From contig JANQJC010000103.1 in the NCBI GenBank assembly GCA_028281825.1, positions 1 through 41,676 on the forward strand: DNA of 41,676 nucleotides, read 5' to 3'. Both the position numbers and the translations under genes were made by a program. Positions 40,456 through 41,676 of the stretch are shown piece by piece. This DNA is from Flavobacteriales bacterium. Lineage in GTDB: Bacteria > Bacteroidota > Bacteroidia > JANQJC01. The notes under the pieces were generated by a model, which was given only the letters and a program-made list of their open reading frames with translations, was not told the origin of the DNA and ran no database searches. How positions within the stretch are numbered: the first letter of the stretch is position 1; every line of letters starts with the position of its first letter.

Positions 40456-40526
40456 TATTTACCTCACAAAATGGAACCAGATAATAATCTGGAATGAATC
40501 TAAATAAAGCGTTTAGGCAAAAAAAT

Positions 40527-40802
40527 TTAGTCTTGAGCTAAAGCCTTGTTCTCAATCAAGTTAACTGCCTCAACCGCCAGCACCTCAGGTACTGCACGTC
40601 TTACTGCCTCCTCAATTCCGGCTTTGAGCGTCATGGCGCTCATATCGCATGAGTGACAAGCCCCAAGAAACTTTACTTGCACTACCATATCTTCGGTTAT
40701 TTCAACCAACTCTACATCACCACCGTCTCTCTCTAAAAAAGGGCGCATTTGGTCAAGAGCATCCTGAACTTTTTTTACAAGCACTTCATTCATTGCTTTC
40801 AC
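40527..40802 (-). CDS. NifU-like Fe-S cluster scaffold/carrier protein
   Basis: This 91-residue protein is the NifU C-terminal domain alone: VQDALDQMRPFLERDGGDVELVEI followed by the cluster-binding CxxC (Cys49, Cys52) in LGACHSCDMSAMTLKAGIEEAV. It would carry a [4Fe-4S] cluster to target enzymes; the neighbouring korAB genes encode such an enzyme. A TAACTTTG element lies 17 bp upstream. The alternative start at Met4 (MNEVLVKK) is equally plausible. Confidence 0.92.
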   Translation of the reverse strand: MKAMNEVLVKKVQDALDQMRPFLERDGGDVELVEITEDMVVQVKFLGACHSCDMSAMTLKAGIEEAVRRAVPEVLAVEAVNLIENKALAQD

Positions 40803-40819
40803 ACTTCTGAATTAGCCTG

Positions 40820-40838
40820 CAAAGTTAATTATAATTAA
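40820..40838 (-). promoter_or_regulatory. -7 element for the nifU-like gene with overlapping palindrome
   Basis: The minus strand reads TAACTTTG at 40827-40820, an exact TAnnTTTG match. The perfect palindrome TTAATTATAATTAA (40825-40838) overlaps its upstream edge and could be a regulator site. The rest of the 269-bp gap to 41072 shows no gene. Confidence 0.45.
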
Positions 40839-41071
40839 TGACAGGGGGTATTATTAGTTAAATAAAATGGCCAGACGAGATACAAATCAGAAACAAATAT
40901 TTATTGATTATTTAAAAATACCCCAAACTGCTTACCCCATCGCAATTTTCACGTACTAGTAGAGTGCTACAAAAACCATATTTTGTATGGTAATTTTGGA
41001 AATCAAGAGAAGATTTACCTAATTTTAGCATGGCTGAACAGAATAATAGCCATAAACCAATACACCCTACT

Positions 41072-41676
41072 ATGAAGAAAATTTATCTTTTTCTCACGCT
41101 TATTGCCTTGTTTGCAGGCAGTGCTATTGCACAGGAATGTGATATCGTATATGTAACACCCGGTGGTGCATCATCTGGTGTTGCAGGAACAAAAACCAAC
41201 CCCGCCAACTTTGCCTATGGTATGACCCTGCTGGGCAGTGGTGTTAATACCATGTATATGGCTACTGGTACTTATGTTATCTCTAACACGGTTAACTTAA
41301 TATCAGATGTAACCATTGAGGGAGGTTTTAATGCCAGCAACTGGAGTAAGAGTAATAGCCCAGCAACTATCATACAAAGAGATGGTAATAATGTAGGACC
41401 ATTACCCTACCTGGCATTGATTGCTTTTCAGGGTAATAACGTTTCGGGTTTTAGGCTTCAAGACCTAACCATTGATGTGGTTGATGCGCCAGGCATACAG
41501 GTAAGCCTTTATGGAGTGTACCTTTCAGGGTGCTCTAACTACAACATTGTGAGATGTGAGATAGCAACTGGCGATGCCGGCAACGGGGAAGATGGCTTAC
41601 CTGGAACCCAAGGTGAAGATGGAGCACCGGGAGCTAATGGCACTGAAGGTGATGGGGACGGACAAACTGAAGGTGT
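41072..41676 (+). CDS. Secreted protein with beta-helix-like region and collagen-like tail (partial, 3' end outside window)
   Basis: The frame is open from ATG 41072 to the window end (201 codons). I chose this start because MKKIYLFLTLIALFAGSAIAQ is a clear signal peptide; an in-frame ATG at 41030 would add 14 polar residues. The mature part (about 21-170) has short repeated strands with Asn and Gly turns (VTIEGGFN, ISNTVNLIS, VSGFRLQDLTIDV, YGVYLSGCSNYNIVRCEI), the look of a right-handed parallel beta-helix. From about residue 174 Gly-X-Y begins (GEDGLPGTQGEDGAPGANG). It probably is a large surface protein; any sorting domain lies outside the window. Confidence 0.82.
   Translation, partial: MKKIYLFLTLIALFAGSAIAQECDIVYVTPGGASSGVAGTKTNPANFAYGMTLLGSGVNTMYMATGTYVISNTVNLISDVTIEGGFNASNWSKSNSPATIIQRDGNNVGPLPYLALIAFQGNNVSGFRLQDLTIDVVDAPGIQVSLYGVYLSGCSNYNIVRCEIATGDAGNGEDGLPGTQGEDGAPGANGTEGDGDGQTEG

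Overview
The window is a stretch of a Bacteroidota chromosome. The evidence is gliding-motility genes gldB and gldC, two secreted proteins ending in type IX secretion system (T9SS) sorting domains (one type A, one type B), a PorT-like outer-membrane barrel, promoter -7 elements of the form TAnnTTTG, and a Bacteroidota-style division/cell-wall (dcw) cluster. I cannot name a genus. MurE carries the DNPR motif of meso-diaminopimelate-adding enzymes, so the peptidoglycan is probably of the meso-DAP type.

Layout. 1-2600 (minus): a collagen-like secreted protein cut by the window start and a T9SS type A protein. 2827-9067 (plus): a membrane-anchored metallophosphoesterase, two tandem secreted penicillin-acylase-family Ntn hydrolases and a small protein resembling an HNH fold without its catalytic residues. 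9138-10232 (minus): an AI-2E family permease. 10329-12160: a small accessory island with a RHH/PIN toxin-antitoxin pair, an unknown protein and a RelE/ParE pair bracketed by two identical 33-bp hairpin repeats. 12179-28250 (minus): the dcw cluster, in transcription order mraZ, rsmH, ftsL-like, ftsI, murE, mraY, murD, a free-standing MurD C-terminal-domain paralogue, ftsW, murG, murC, ftsQ, ftsA, ftsZ. 28251-29625: MraZ-type operator boxes, a run of inverted repeats, and a secreted unknown protein bracketed by two covarying palindromes. 29626-30998 (plus): an alpha/beta hydrolase coupled to the GTPase gene engB. 31233-34662 (minus): the T9SS type B protein, gldC and gldB. 34721-37574 (plus): the barrel protein, glutamine-dependent NAD synthetase and a small lipoprotein. 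37578-40802 (minus): 2-oxoacid:ferredoxin oxidoreductase beta and alpha subunits and a NifU-like Fe-S protein. 41072 to the end (plus): a secreted protein that turns collagen-like and runs off the window.

How the genes work together. The dcw genes make lipid II (MurC, MurD, MurE, MraY, MurG) and build the divisome (FtsZ, FtsA, FtsQ, FtsL-like, FtsW, FtsI). Most junctions overlap (TAATG or ATGA), which implies translational coupling, and MraZ probably represses its own operon through four GTGGGA-like boxes. GldB and GldC belong to the gliding/T9SS machinery that would export the two sorting-domain proteins. The oxidoreductase and NifU genes pair an Fe-S enzyme with an Fe-S assembly protein.

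The most unusual points are the stand-alone MurD C-domain gene between murD and ftsW, the identical 9-nt Shine-Dalgarno sequences in front of ftsZ and ftsW, the hairpin repeats around the RelE/ParE pair just behind ftsZ, two cargo proteins that share an N-terminal module but use different T9SS sorting domains, and the HNH-like protein with a lysine/alanine tail.
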